A stretch of DNA of 64,000 nucleotides, from positions 2,350,501-2,414,500 of the forward strand of contig NC_051101.1 in NCBI RefSeq assembly GCF_901709675.1, in the 5' to 3' direction. Below the pieces are notes generated by a model. It did no database searches. It worked only from the letters and a program-made list of their open reading frames with translations, and was not told where the DNA came from. This DNA is from Syngnathus acus (taxonomy: Eukaryota > Chordata > Actinopteri > Syngnathiformes > Syngnathidae). Each line of letters begins with the position of its first letter. Position 1 is the first letter of the stretch. Position numbers and translations under genes: made by a program. Positions 12,636 through 25,064 of this stretch are shown here, in pieces.

Positions 12636-14786
12636 CTACAAATACAACAAAGCGCTTTGTTGGAAGGGGAACCCAAGTGGAGCATTTTCTTGGCCATAAC
12701 ATGGGCTTTGTATGAGCACTGAAAGGTGCACTGCTTACTTATTTACAAGTGCTAACAGAGGGCTGTGCTGTGGCGCTTCTCTCCTTCAGTCATGCCGTGC
12801 GGATGTGATGAGTCACATTCGGGAATCAGCGCATGCTCTCGGACAGTATCATAAGTCAGCTGGAGACCTGGACAAGGACAAGGACACCAGTCACAGAGGC
12901 TAATGTGCAGGTTGTGAAATATGGAGCAAATAATTATTTCTTGAACCTTTACTTATCCAGGTAAGGCAGATGAGAAATGCAATTGGGGGAGGGGTGCTTA
13001 ATGCGGACTTTGGGTACAAAGAGGCTAATAAAACTGATGAATTGAAGAATGTTGACTAATGACAAACAAGCTCGGTCTTACCGGTGGTTGAAGGTCAGCG
13101 GTCCACGTTGGCAGAAAGGCTTGGAGCGGGATTTCTTTTCAACGATTCTCTTGCTTCCTCCCTAGTGTTTTCTCTCTTGCAAGAGGCGAGCCTTCCTCTT
13201 CTTTTCGTTCAGCACGCCACTCTCCTGCGAGGATTAGCTCTTAATGAGGGAGATCTTGTTAGGCACGACAGGTCAAGTTGCCCCGTGACTCACGTGCCCG
13301 GTTGGAAGGCTTAAAAAGAGACACGGAGGGATGATGTCACGCCTGCCGATGCCGGCCGGCCGGCCGCTTTGTGAAGCATCGGCTCGGCCCCGTGGACCCC
13401 ACCGCTCGACCTTGATGGCCACAAAGTGAGGTCATTGCATACGATTGATGCGTGCGAGTGTAAAGTCACAGCTTTCCATCTGAGTGCACTAAAAACAGCC
13501 ACTTAAAGGATTCTCCTATGGATCAGGGTCCAACAGCATAAAAGTCTACATATAACATATGATGTGAGGAGGCCACTGCATGAGGATTGAAGAATAAGAA
13601 GGCGAACTGATGTTAGCTCCTTAAGGTGACTTAGCTTGCGCTGACACGCCACACGACATGGCACACGTGCTGAGTGAGGCGAGCATGACACAGCAAAGCG
13701 CACATTACAAGCACGTGCAAATCCTGCATATTCATAGTCACACATTTTTCGCAGATTATTTTGAAGTTATAAACAACAATAAAGGGTTGATAATTGTCTA
13801 TCAATGCCTCAAGAGGGCAACAAAGCACTCTTATTCTATTAGACAGCGCTACGAACTGTATGAATGAAGCTCCTCCCCTCACAACACAGTTTCAGTTTTT
13901 GGATGGCATCACCTAAGCAATTCTTGGGCATTGGTAAATAATGGATAAAAGCGCAAATAAAATGAAAAGAAAGTGGCGTCACGGGGCGCTTCAGAAAACT
14001 CAAAAAGCATTCAATCCCTTCCATTAAGTAAATTTGCAATACTTGTGTTTTGAGTCAAGAGTTGAACCTGTATCTCAAGGCGTCACTGGACTCACTTGAA
14101 ATCAGAAAATTGCCGGGACAAGATGACAAGCAGATAAGCGTAGCAGCCTCCCACGCACGCTCGCAAATCGAGCGAGGTTGGAGGCAAGAACACACACTGG
14201 CAGCCTTGACAGCTCTCTCTGCACTTCATCAAAATGCTCCACTTCTACAAGCTTGCAGACGTCAATTGGAAAAAAAGCAGAAGAGTTGAATCTTAAGGAG
14301 GAAAACAGGTTCAAAACAAAGTATTGATCGAGAGCCTTGCAAGCACTTGGGAGAAAATTATGCCAACTCTCGCAGTGTCAAGGATGTCCGTATTCTTTTG
14401 ACTAGTCACTATTGCTACCAAACGTGAATGCTTTCCATTACGCTAGTTAGCATTAACCTAGCAAAGGTTGTTAAAATAACTGATGAGTTTTCTTATAGTT
14501 TGAGAATCTCATCCTCAAGTGTGTCCTACTCACATTAGTTCTGGATTCAAGTGGTCCCGGTTTTGAGTCGTTTCACTGTCCAAGACATTCCATGTTCTGA
14601 AGCTTCTCGTTCCAACACTTCTGGTTCTAACAGTTCTTGGGGTAGCGTGCTCCAAGCGTATGAGTGTATCCAGGCTCCAGGGTCATTATGGTCTCATTGT
14701 CAGCGGTGGTCCAGGTTTTGGGTTCAAAGGGTCCAGCAAGTCAAGACAGACAGGGAGGTTTTCTCCAACTCGAGGGAGATTCTACC
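12636..14786. other. region between the candidate gene and clk2, no recognised gene
   Basis: This contains the strong minus-strand donor at 13082 (possible 5' exon of the candidate small gene) and a G+C-rich palindromic run of GGCC/CCGG near 13360. No other reading frame looks coding. Bases 14540-14720 are low-grade repetitive text (variants of GTTCT). Confidence 0.4.
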
Positions 14787-14792
14787 TTTATT
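14787..14792 (-). other. candidate poly(A) signal of clk2
   Basis: AATAAA on the minus strand, about 330 nt after the clk2 stop codon. It is the first such hexamer after the stop that I noticed. Confidence 0.5.
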
Positions 14793-15122
14793 GAGAGACA
14801 TTAAGTGTTCTACAGTGTATTAAATACACAAACAGTAACAGGGTGACTCCACCAAACAAGATCTGGTGGGGCGCCGCCCCTCCAATAACCTTCACGCAGA
14901 ATTGCTGCTACAAGCGTTCAAAAGCGCTACAGTTCCTTTGTCCACGCCATGGCTCAGCTCTCTTAACCCTGACCTGGCTCTTGATCCCGCCGCACGCAGG
15001 AGAGTGAAAAAGCGTCCGCTACATACATAGCGCAACATGGCGGCAGTCCTGTGCCACTTCTGCTGTTGCTTAACCAATCAACAGACTGCTCTCAAGGTGC
15101 TGTTTACGCATTCAGGTTGAAA

Positions 15123-17484
15123 TCACGGGCCCATGTTGCAGCTATTTCGAGACGTCCGAGCCCTTGCTGACTGTTGGGGTTGCAGAAAGAAAGGGTGGCT
15201 CAAAGCAGAGGAGAGAGATATGCGTTTGGAAGGCTCGTACTCCAGCATCCTCTCCAGAAGGTCAAAAAACTGATGGTGTTCCCTGCCCTGTGATAGCAGG
15301 TGTTTCTGCATGGAATAAAAAGCCAAGCAGGGAGTCAAGTTATGACTCGAACCTCGACTTGGGCTTGAAACGTTGGCGGGAAGCTCACCCGCAAAGGCTT
15401 GCACCTGGCTTTGACGTAGCGTCCAGACTTGGTGCACTCATTCCAGTTGAGGCGGCCAGAGTGGAAATAGATCTGCTTCCTGGAGAGAGGAGCTTTAGTT
15501 GAATGGACAATTCAGGAGTGGCCTTGCTACGAAACTTCAAGTATGGCACAAAGGGACTCTTATGACAACAGAGGCCGCCACGAGGACGCGTCGTTTGTTA
15601 CCTGCTCCTTTGAACCATTCTCTGAGGAACCGGCCCATGGACATGCTCCATCATGGCAAGATGCTCCTTGTTGTCATGAGTCTGCAGAAGCAGACGTCAC
15701 ATCGAGTTCATCCGCGCTCTATTTGCGGCCGTGCAAAGACGCAATTGAAAGACCTGGTAGAGCGTGAATCCTTTGTAGTACTCAAACAGGATGCAGCCTA
15801 TGCTCCACACGTCGCAAGGGTGACTCCAGCCCAGCTCTGGAATGAGCAGAGGACAAAGTTAGAAGACAGCGGCCAGCCGCCAGCAGAATAACACGCGGCC
15901 TTACCCAGGATGACCTCGGGGGCTCGGTAGTGGCGCGTGGAGATGACGCTTGAGTGGTGCTCGAGGTCAAAAGTGGCACTGCCAAAATCCACCAAGCGCA
16001 CCGTGCTGTCGTTGACTCGCTTCTCGTTGCACTTCTGCAAGGAGAACACATGCAGCAAGTGCGGAAATTACAATCATGTGACTGTGACTCTGTGAGTATC
16101 ATGATTCCGCTTCAAGAAGAAATACGGATATTTTATATATTCATGACCATTCGTGGCCACTGTTGAAAATGTTTGCTGTCACCCTCATGTGTTTGCAATC
16201 AAGGATAAACTTATTTCTATAAATACATGCGGAGTCTTGAGTTGCATTCAATCATGAAAAATGCACCCCCTTTGTTAAAAATAGACAACTTGCATTTCTG
16301 TGTGTGTCCTTTTGTGTCTAACCTTGTCAGCGTTGTATATGACAGAATAGTCAGAGTTGACAAAGAGGATGTTCTCTGGCTTCAGGTCGGTGTGAGTCAG
16401 CCTGTTGTCATGGAGAACTGCAGTGGAAAGGCAAGGGGGGGTTAGGTGGTGCTTCACTAGGAGGATGCCAACGCCCTCTTCTGGCTGATACCTTTTTTTG
16501 ATTTAAAATACTTTTTGGAGAGAAACTCCTCTTGGTCGATTGTTTCATTATCAATCAGGCTAAAAATAGAAAAGCCTTTGTTCGTATGTATGCTCTGATG
16601 CTAAATAATTGACTGTCTTCAAGAGTTTTCCACAATTTCGCATTTCCAGGATGTTAGCGCAACTCTATTTAACTTGAGTTCAACTCACAAACACTCATCT
16701 CATATCATCCTCAGAGTTTCGCTTCTTTCTCTCTCTGCAGATTTTTTTTCCACAGCTACATAATCCTCTTACTGACGCGTTTATCTGCCAGCAAGTAAGG
16801 AATAAAAATAAAGCGGCCCCGCTGCTTGAACTCACAGCAGACGGCGCGGCAGATCTGCTGAGCCATGTGTCGGATGTGGTGGATAGGGTAAGGCAGGAAG
16901 TTGTTGCCTTTCTGGAAGTCAAAGGTACTCAGAGACAGGAGCTCAAAGGAGATGCACATGTGGCCAAAGAAGTTGAACCAGTCCAGCATCTGCACGCAGT
17001 GACTGGTTGGAGGGGGGACAGGATGTTCAAACGAAAATAAATAAATAGAGACAAAAGTAGAAAATGTGACTCACTATAATTTGTGCTGATCTTTGCGGCT
17101 AATTTTCTCCAGCACGTTTATCTCCAGTTTGGCCGCTTCTCTGTACTTGTCAATGTTCTTAATAATCTTCAGAGCAATCGGACGCCCGCTTGTGCATGTG
17201 CAAGAGAAACATTTGGTGAATTCCAGCTCAGCTTTCGTGATTTCCACGATGCTACTCATACCTGCTGTGGTCCAAACATTGCACCACCTTGCCAAATGTC
17301 CCTTCGCCCAGCGTGTCCAGGATCTCATCTACGAGGGGACTCAAATTACAGCACGGAACGCTTGTCGTGAGGCAACGTTGGACCGTTACCTACATCGTTC
17401 GTCCAGGACGTCTCCGTTTTTGTAGACCAGGTGGCCGTTCTCGGTGTCTCGGTTGGTGTCGGCCGCCGCTTTGCCACTTCCTCG
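15123..17484 (-). CDS. clk2: CDC2-like (LAMMER) dual-specificity kinase, N-terminus unresolved
   Basis: CLK kinases phosphorylate SR splicing factors in the nucleus. Ten exons are in phase (366 aa visible): 17484-17394, 17328-17262, 17188-17075, 17002-16836, 16417-16323, 16034-15905, 15836-15754, 15681-15602, 15479-15389, 15305-15123. Seen: [18 protein letters not shown] (Gly loop), IALKIIKN (ATP Lys), [11 protein letters not shown] (catalytic loop), [18 protein letters not shown] and [31 protein letters not shown] is closest to CLK2, fitting linkage to pklr. The name-giving motif is altered: EHLAMMEH, not EHLAMMER. The N-terminal RS-rich part was not resolved. An Arg-rich frame near 17640-17730 (RRRRRGRS) is a candidate, but its best donor does not match the phase of the 17484 exon. 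The kinase core looks intact; the paralogue letter is undecided. Confidence 0.9.
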
Positions 17485-18251
17485 CTGGAGGATCAGATTG
17501 AGGAGATAAGCGCATGGATGCACTTTAAAATGTGTGCAACAAACATCAGCCACCTTGTTTACAAAGGTTAATTAATGAGCTGTGACATCTGACCTCTTTG
17601 GAGGTGTCGGGGCTCTATTTCCATCCATCCACATTCTGCGATCGTTATTAATATGAGCGGCCTCGGCGCGTGTGCGCGAGCCCGTCATACTACGACCACG
17701 TCGGCGCCTACGCTGAATCAACTCGTGTGTGGACACAGTTTGAGGTCAAGCCAACGACGAGATACTCACCGACAAGCAGAGGCACAGACAGTCCAGGAAG
17801 CTTTTGCACACGGAGCGCAACTCCGTCTTGCCCATCGCGCAGCGGCAGAACCTCCGACAAAAGGATGGAGGAAGAAAAGCCAACCGCCGCGAGTCGAGGC
17901 CAAAATCCAAAATGACCCGCAGTGTCGTCAGAGCAAATCTGAAGTGAAAGGTTGGGGGCAAGAGCGTGGAAAAAAAAGAGCAACACCAGAAAGCAAAGAA
18001 GGCAAGGCCGAGGGCGAAAAGTGAGAGCCGCAGACAGGATGGAGCTGAGACTAAGAATAAACTTGAGCCCCCTCGCACTGGCCAAAGAATCAAGACGTGG
18101 TCGGAGGGGGCAGAGCTCCGGTTTCACTTGACTCGCGCGAGTGTCCTCCTCGCACCTCCTTAACCTCTCTGTGTTTTGCCACAGCTGTCCTACCAGGCAT
18201 AGCGCACGTCTTACAATATACAGCACACGCTCACTCAACATTGCGTTGGAC

Positions 18252-18257
18252 TTTATT
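18252..18257 (-). other. candidate poly(A) signal of rec8
   Basis: AATAAA on the minus strand, about 370 nt after the rec8 stop. A 3' UTR reaching it would include the 102-bp tandem duplication. Confidence 0.45.
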
Positions 18258-18360
18258 GCGCAACCGCAAAATGCAACATTATCACTTATCAAAGACTGTT
18301 GGGCCTCTAGAACAACTGACAATTTTTCTGGGAGGTGGCCGGCCGCTGTTCATATCTAAA

Positions 18361-18562
18361 AACAGTACAACAGTTACATTTTGTAAAAATAGCAAACTTT
18401 CTTTGAATAAGTAAAAGTGTTTCGTTTCCAGAATTTTAGGAAACTGGAAAATTTGTACAAAAAACAGTACAACAGTTACATTTTGTAAAAATAGCAAACT
18501 TTCTTTGAATAGGTAAAAGTGTTTCATTTAAAAAATGTTAGGAAACTGGAACATTTTTAAAT
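18361..18562. repeat. 102-bp tandem direct duplication
   Basis: Two near-identical copies, 18361-18462 and 18463 to about 18562. Both open with AACAGTACAACAGTTACATT and contain AGCAAACTTTCTTTGAATA. They lie just downstream of the rec8 stop codon, probably in the 3' UTR. The high identity suggests a recent event. Confidence 0.92.
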
Positions 18563-18626
18563 TTGTCAAATCAACGTCACAAACATTTGTAAAAACAGCT
18601 TAACAGACGGATCAAGGGATACTCGA

Positions 18627-21600
18627 CTAAAAAGGCAGGTCGGCGTCGTAGTTGGGACCGGGGCGGATGACGATGTCCCCGCACGGCTCGGCTTGCTCGG
18701 CGATCAACCTGCCGGTGGCCAACGTCACTGCAACACAACAGCACAACTTGACATGAGCGCTCCCTTCAATCGAAAAATCCAACCAGAACCATTCCAGTCA
18801 AAGAGGCTGTTTGAAAATGATTGCAAATGAGCCAGCCCGAGTAACAGGCGTCAGATCGAACTCGTTTGGCTCAATTAAAGCTGAGAACTGCCTCACTGTC
18901 TTACCGATGAGCTTCTGGAACACTACGCTAACAGTTCTGCGGTCGGGTTCCGGTGGTAAAAGAGAGGTGAAAAGCAAAGTTTTCTCCTGCTGCTCCTCCA
19001 GCAACGGCCTGGAGAGACGCACACACACACGCATGCACTCCCGTGGGAACTCATTTGTCAGGAGCGCGGCTGAAAAACGGATGACGATGCTTACCAAAGA
19101 GACATGTCTTCGGGCATTTCGGTGATCCCCCCCAGTGAAGTGCTAGATCTGGTCCTGCTCATGCTTGGAAACGGGGAGTGGACCTTAGCTAGCATCAATG
19201 CAGGCAGGGATGTGTGTGAAAATTACCTTTCTTGCCCCAGTGGGTAAATGGGCGAGACATTCTGGGAGGCCTCTTGCTGGTCCGCCGCCTCCAGTGGAAA
19301 TGAACCAGGACCTGACACGCACAACACAGGGACAAAATGTCCATATTGGGGTTCGTCCGTGACGACCGTCAAGTACAGCTGCAGACGTTTTGCACACAAT
19401 CATGGGATAATTTTCATTCATGTGAATAGAGGCTTGTTTTCTCGCCATTTGAAACAACAGGTTATTATTGGGAGGCCATTCTGTTAAATGTGCTTTTCAG
19501 CGGCCGTGGCACAGCCAGCCCTCCGGGAGACGAGACCTGCGCGTACCTGAGCCCTCCTGCGCCTCCTCCTGTTCTGCTCCGTCTTTCTGCACCTGCCGTC
19601 ACACACGAGACGCGACGGTCATTCGACTCATCCCACTGGCTGTCTTTGGAATGATAAAGCGGGCGGCCCTCCCTCCCTTCTTCCCCTTGCCAACCTCGCG
19701 AGCGCTGCTGTCAGAGCCAATCCCAAGGTCTTTCTTGGACCCGCTGGACTCCGTGGCTCTGTCTTGGGGCCAAGCCTCAGTTTCCACCATGGGCGTGATG
19801 GTGGTTGCCTGTCTCCATAGCAACATCAACTCTTCAGGCAAGACTGCAGGAAGGAGAGAGGAGGTGGTAGCTTGGTGGTTTATTTTTGTAAAGGTTACAG
19901 AGGTGAGCTTTCAAAGAGCAGCAGGTGTATTGGCTGAGGATAAACGCGAGCACAGAATGCTGTTGTGGAGAGGAGGAATTGTTAACTTTTGCGGCCTTGC
20001 CTCTACGTTAAAGGAATGTCAAGTCAAACATTCTGATTAGCATTGTTTCTGCAGACTACAAATGGGCCCGCGTTTATCCATCTGAGGGGGGCGGCCATTT
20101 TGCTTCCGTTTGTGGCACTGACCGCCGCAGGGCTCGCTGAGCAGCTTCCCGGCACGTTTCAGCCTCCACGACTCTGGCGGCAGAAACGGCCGCACCCTGG
20201 TCTCCGTGAGGGGGTTCTGGATCTGCGACTCCATCTCATCTCTGGAGAGCTGCGTGTGCGGGTCCAAGAAGATCAGCTGCCTCCCCCTCTTCCTCGTCGT
20301 CTCCTCTGGGCGGGGCACATCCTAGGAGGCCACAACATGAGAACATTGGAGACGCTCCAACGGATCATTTGAACCCACACCCATCATTCGACATATGTGA
20401 ATAGAATTGGGGGCTTACTGCAACCCGAGTGCTAACACGATACCTCAAGGTCATTCTTCACTTTCGGTGAGTCAAGTGCCTCACCTCTGTCCAATAAGGT
20501 GCACATCTCACTCTTTGCTCGGCGCTAGGAAGGGCCATCAAACGAGAGCTGCAACAAGGAGCCCAAAGCTACGGCACCTGCTACGATGGTCGTTCCGCGG
20601 TAAAGACATCAAAGCGATCAATTAGGACGCCTGGGATGCGCTTTGAGCGATGTCATGATGTCATTACTTTCTTTCTATCACCTGACCTCTGATCTGTGTT
20701 GGTGTGTTTTCATGACAGCGCTAGTCTGGAATGCCGTCTGCTTTCATTTGAATGCTACACAACAGAAATCGCTCCAAAAATACTAACTGAGCTTGAAATA
20801 TTTACAGCAAGTAATTTAAAGAAGCTACTGTAACACACAGATTTTCTTTTCACATACTACTGCTTCTACTTTGAGAATGAGTTCTTGAAGGAAGGAAACG
20901 TGTCTTTTAGACTTAGCTACTTGTGAGTGTCAGGTCCCTAAGTCCAATGTGTGTCCAGCATGCCATGAACAAAAGTAATATTCAGCTATGGCCCTTGCAT
21001 TCAGAGCAGTGAGCCTCCTCCGGTTTGTACCTCTGAGTCCGGGATCTGCGCCATAGCTGTCGGAAGCAACCAGGATGGCGGTGAGACACCGACGGGGGTC
21101 TGTTGATCAGCGAGGGGGCGAGGCTCATCCTGGGTAGGCAAGGTGCGGTCCCGGCTGGACACACTCGCAGGATCCACGCTAAACAAGGACGGTCACAGTG
21201 AGGGCTCTGTTAGCGCCAGCCGTAAATGTGGCGTGCGCGTGGTGCATCTCTGTGCCGGCGGATCTCCGAGAGGGAGTGCTGCGCAGCTGCGGGAGTGGTC
21301 ACAGCCTACTGACTCCCGGCTAATCAAAGTGGCTCCAGTCATTCGGTGGCACAAAGTGGGCCTTCATCACCGCATATGCCACTCCCTCATAGTTGTATGA
21401 TTTTAAAAATGTTTAGTAATGCAGAAAAGAAGGTGCGTCAAAATGTGAAATGTGTGTGTGGTTTGGGTTTACTTGAGAGTGCTGGCTGTGGCCTCTCTCT
21501 CGAGCTCCGACTCCCTCTCTCGCGCGACCTCCACTTCTTTGCCTGGTGACATCTTTGCTTCCTCCTCCGGTGCCCTCAACAGATCTGAATGAAGACGTGT

Positions 21601-24600
21601 CATCGAGAAGTGAATGGGTTCAGCAGGTTCCGCTTGGGTGGCGCGGCGAGAGGCTCACCGTCGAGGAAGTTGTCATTCTGGCCCATCAGAAAGTCAAGTG
21701 TATCCGTAGTAGTGGGTTCCAGCTCTTCGTCGAAGAACTGCCGATGGACAGCAAGCACACAAAAACGATCACACAACAGTGCTTGGATTCAGTGATTCAG
21801 TCATTCTGCTGCACAGAAACATTGCTGGAGCATCTGTAAATGGAGACAGCGTCCATTCTGCAGGACGGTTGAAGAAACAAATTAAAAAAAAGAGAACAAA
21901 CATGCTGCTACCTTGACTTCACTTGCAAGCTTTTTTTGCGTGTTTTTTTCTGCTTTGTACTGCCAGCAAAAAATTGACTCACAAGTCAGCTTCAGTCAAT
22001 CCACCACTAGGGGCCAGCAGCAAACTTCAATATCCGCCCACCATTACACAAGTTGAGAAAGACAAAGTACAGCTCATTCACTTTTGCACTTTGTGTACCT
22101 CGGGCAGAGGGGCGCCGGCGGGTGGCGGCTCTGCGATGGTGATGTCTTGTGGGGACACGGTGTGTCCTGGAAGGGGGTCAAAGCAAAGAAGGCTTTAGTC
22201 CATTTTTGAAAGGCTCCAGCTTCCTTTGCATGCTAAGCGCTCAAGAAAATGAAGGCCAAATTGTGCTTACTGCTCTCAGATGAAGCGAAGCCGGTCGGGG
22301 TCGCTTCATGCTCTGTGGAGGAGGCTCGTCGCTCAGGAGATTGCTCCTCCTGACACGCAAACACAACATGCTTGCAACAACTGTGTACACAAGATGAGCT
22401 TTGTGTTCTTGAACTTGAAACCTCCCCCATATCTTTGTCGTAGCGGACGTGAAGTTTATGACTTATTTCGTCTTTGTTGTCAGTACCTGCATCAGAGCGC
22501 TGGCACTCGGCAGGAACTCGGCCATCTCTCCAAAGAACGGGTCCAAAGGCCCGTCAATCTCGTTCAGGTGAGACAGAGCATCCGTGGAGAGCATCATTTG
22601 TCTACGAGGAAACGGGAAGCGGCGCTCACTTGCGCAATGTGGCGTGAGAACGAGAAGTGCGACGTTTGGCCTCACCTGCCCGGTCCCCCCAGGTCCAGCG
22701 TCTTGGACCTGCTATGCTTCAACAGCTGGTCAACAATGGACTGGAGGTCCTCTGAGGAGGACAGCATGTTCGCGTACTTACTTATATGTTTCATTTCACA
22801 AAAAAACAGCAATGACTCCAGTTTCTGATTACTATAAAACTTGCTTTTCTTGGTAAAAAAAGTAGTATGTCTGTTTTGGATAGAATCATTGAAAACAATA
22901 TTCTGTTTGACAAAATGCCTGCCAGGCTTTGTCTTTTCTCCAAATGGCTGCCACCGAAGGAGTTAACAGCAGCGTGGTGTGCGTGTGATGTGAGCGCTCC
23001 TCACTCAGCAAAATGGCACACTGGTGGTGGTAGACCACCACGACACCATATTTCAGCTGGGCGGACAAGTAGAGGGAGAAGCGAGGCCGTGGCAGGTCGG
23101 GCTGAGGAGGCAGGACTTGCACCAGGATGTAGCTCATGATGTCGTTGCTACCAAGTCATCAAGTGTATATTAGTGGGAAGGAACAGTCAGGATGATAAGT
23201 CTTGAATATGACAGGCAGGTTCAAGTAAGATGAGAACAAAGAGAAGAAAATGACACTACCAGGTGCTAGCAACGTTGACTTTCAGGAACTCTCTGCGAGA
23301 AATGGCAGTGCCCCTCGTCGCAGCGAGCCTATGTACAGAAAATAAATGAATAAATAAATTCACTAAGTGCATAAGGTGGGGTGACCAGATGTCCTCGTTT
23401 TCCCGTTCATGTCCTACTTTTGAGCCCCAATAAAACGTCCGGGGGGAATTTCAAAAATCGTCCGGGATTTTGTTGGACTGCCTCAAACATAATACATGCA
23501 CAGTACATTGTCAATAGAATTGCCACTCTGTTCCATTTCACTCAATTCCAGGCTTTTCTGTATCGTTCGCAAATAAGTCACGGCCCTTCTCCTCAAATCT
23601 AGTCACTTTGCTACGAAGTAGGGTGGGCTGGCCAGTCTACACCGAGTGTTTACAAGCAATGCCGAAACGAAAATGCACGTTCACAGAGGAGTTGAATAAA
23701 AAAAATTCCGTGCTTTCGCCAGGGTCGTGATCCTTATGAAGCTGAGTGCTTGAAATGTAAGGCAGGCAGGCACTGATGTGTCTGTGGCAAATGAAGGTGC
23801 CAACGCAACATGCAAGAGGAGGACTGAAGAGGAGCCCTTTTCTTTTTTCTTCAAATGCACCGATGGCCATATTTTTTTTTACTTAGTGTACCACTATAAA
23901 ACTCAAAAATGTCAGTGGACATGTTTTTGTAAGTGTAAATATGTTTTTGTTATTGTATATATGTTGTTTTGTGTTATTCGGGCCAATAACTGCAATTGCT
24001 ATACAGACACCATGTTTGTGTCATAACGACACAAATGACCCCCCCCACACACACAAATTACCACGCTCCCTCCCAACAAAAGGGGCACCCTACATAAGGT
24101 GCACATACCATCTGAATCCAATACAAGAGTTCTTGGGGTCACAAGACTTCACCTTAACCTCAGCACACCAAATGTTCCGTTTTCGCCCAGAAGAAAAGTT
24201 ATAAAAACAAAACAACCCAAAAAAATCCTTCACATTTTTGGGGGAAGAAAGGCAAACATACATATATGCGCTATTTGACAAATATAGCCACGTACGCTAC
24301 ATACGGGATCACCAATTTTGTTATTACACGTATATAACCGTATTTTAATCGTTCCATCGTGCCTCACAGATTAGCATGCGTATTAAAGGAAATCAATGTA
24401 ATGCCCTCAAAATAGTTGAAGTTGCATTTTAGAAAAATTTATTTCCTTCTTACGCGCTTTGACTAAACTAGACACGAGCGCTGGATATGCAGATTATTTC
24501 ATTTTCGAATTGCACGTATAGTGCCGTGTTTTAATCTTTCCATCGTGCTTCACTTCTTGCATCCACGATAAATGAAATGGATCGTGACCGCCCCCCCTAC

Positions 24601-24948
24601 CCCCAGCGAAGAAAAAAAGATTAAGTGGCATATTAAAAATCAATTTCCATCCAAAATTTGCATTACTTGAATGAAGTAGACACGTGCGCGCAACACGCAA
24701 ATCACTGGACCTTCTAATTACAGGTAGATAACTATATTTAAATCTTGTGCCAGGTGAAATACATGCCTGAAAAATAGTTTTCCCGACTAATACACTTGTA
24801 ATCGTAATTATAAAAAACAGTAATTATCGTGGTTTAGTTAGCAAGCTAGTAGATCATTTTATTATAGGACGAAAATTGCATGTTTTACTTACCATATCGT
24901 CGCAAAACTTCCAGTTCCTCGTCTTAAAATAACAGGGTTATAAAACAT
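18627..24948 (-). CDS. rec8: meiotic cohesin kleisin REC8
   Basis: REC8 replaces RAD21 in meiotic cohesin, joining the SMC1-SMC3 heads and holding sister chromatids until separase cuts it. Seventeen exons close in phase to 562 aa: 24948-24893, 23328-23260, 23147-23005, 22751-22676, 22601-22487, 22349-22271, 22166-22099, 21737-21659, 21584-21473, 21178-21031, 20321-20123, 19843-19695, 19592-19547, 19311-19227, 19154-19095, 19008-18905, 18727-18627. Exon 1 begins MFYNPVILRRGTGSFATIW, joined to LAATRG and SRREFLKVNV, then MSYILVQVLPPQPDLPRPRF: the kleisin N-domain that binds SMC3. The middle is poorly conserved (DPFFGEMAEFLP, LSLWP-like stretch). The last two exons (VVFQKLIG, AEPCGDIVIRPGP) form the C-terminal winged helix that binds SMC1. 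Intron 1 (24892-23329) carries an hAT element. The exon 12 donor (GAG|GTTGGC) is the least certain border. Germline expression is inferred from the family. Confidence 0.9.
23378..24092 (+). mobile_element. non-autonomous or decayed hAT transposon in rec8 intron 1
   Basis: The element is flanked by a perfect 8-bp duplication CATAAGGT (23370-23377 and 24093-24100), the size made by hAT transposases. Its ends are imperfect inverted repeats, GGGGTGACC on the left and TAGGGTGCCC (reverse complement) on the right. The interior holds the start of a broken transposase. At about 715 bp it is much shorter than a full hAT, so it is an internal deletion derivative. Confidence 0.8.
23659..23830 (+). pseudogene. 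decayed N-terminus of an hAT-type transposase
   Basis: An ATG at 23659 opens the stretch MPKRKCTFTEEL. The frame then shifts, and a second frame gives PCFRQGRDPYEAECLKCKAG before a stop; a third gives VSVANEGAN. This resembles the N-terminal zinc-finger (ECLKC) region of hAT transposases common in fish genomes. The frameshifts and a stop make it non-functional. Recognition is from memory of the family, not a search. Confidence 0.65.
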
Positions 24949-25064
24949 CTCGGCCAATTAACTGGAGTAGAAAGTGAGGATTAAGAAGATGGTCGTAGAT
25001 AGTTCTCCAAAGTTTTGCAAGTGGAAAAAAAACACAGTCGAATGTTTCAGTGTGGGACGCCCTG

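Noticed and set aside
14830-15110. Possible retroelement fragment near the clk2 3' end
   Set aside because: The text looks repeat-like, but there are no terminal repeats, coding motifs or target duplications to support it.
17653-18024. Lys/Glu-rich plus-strand frame opposite the clk2 upstream region
   Set aside because: It has no recognisable domain and no splice support, and its composition follows local base skew.
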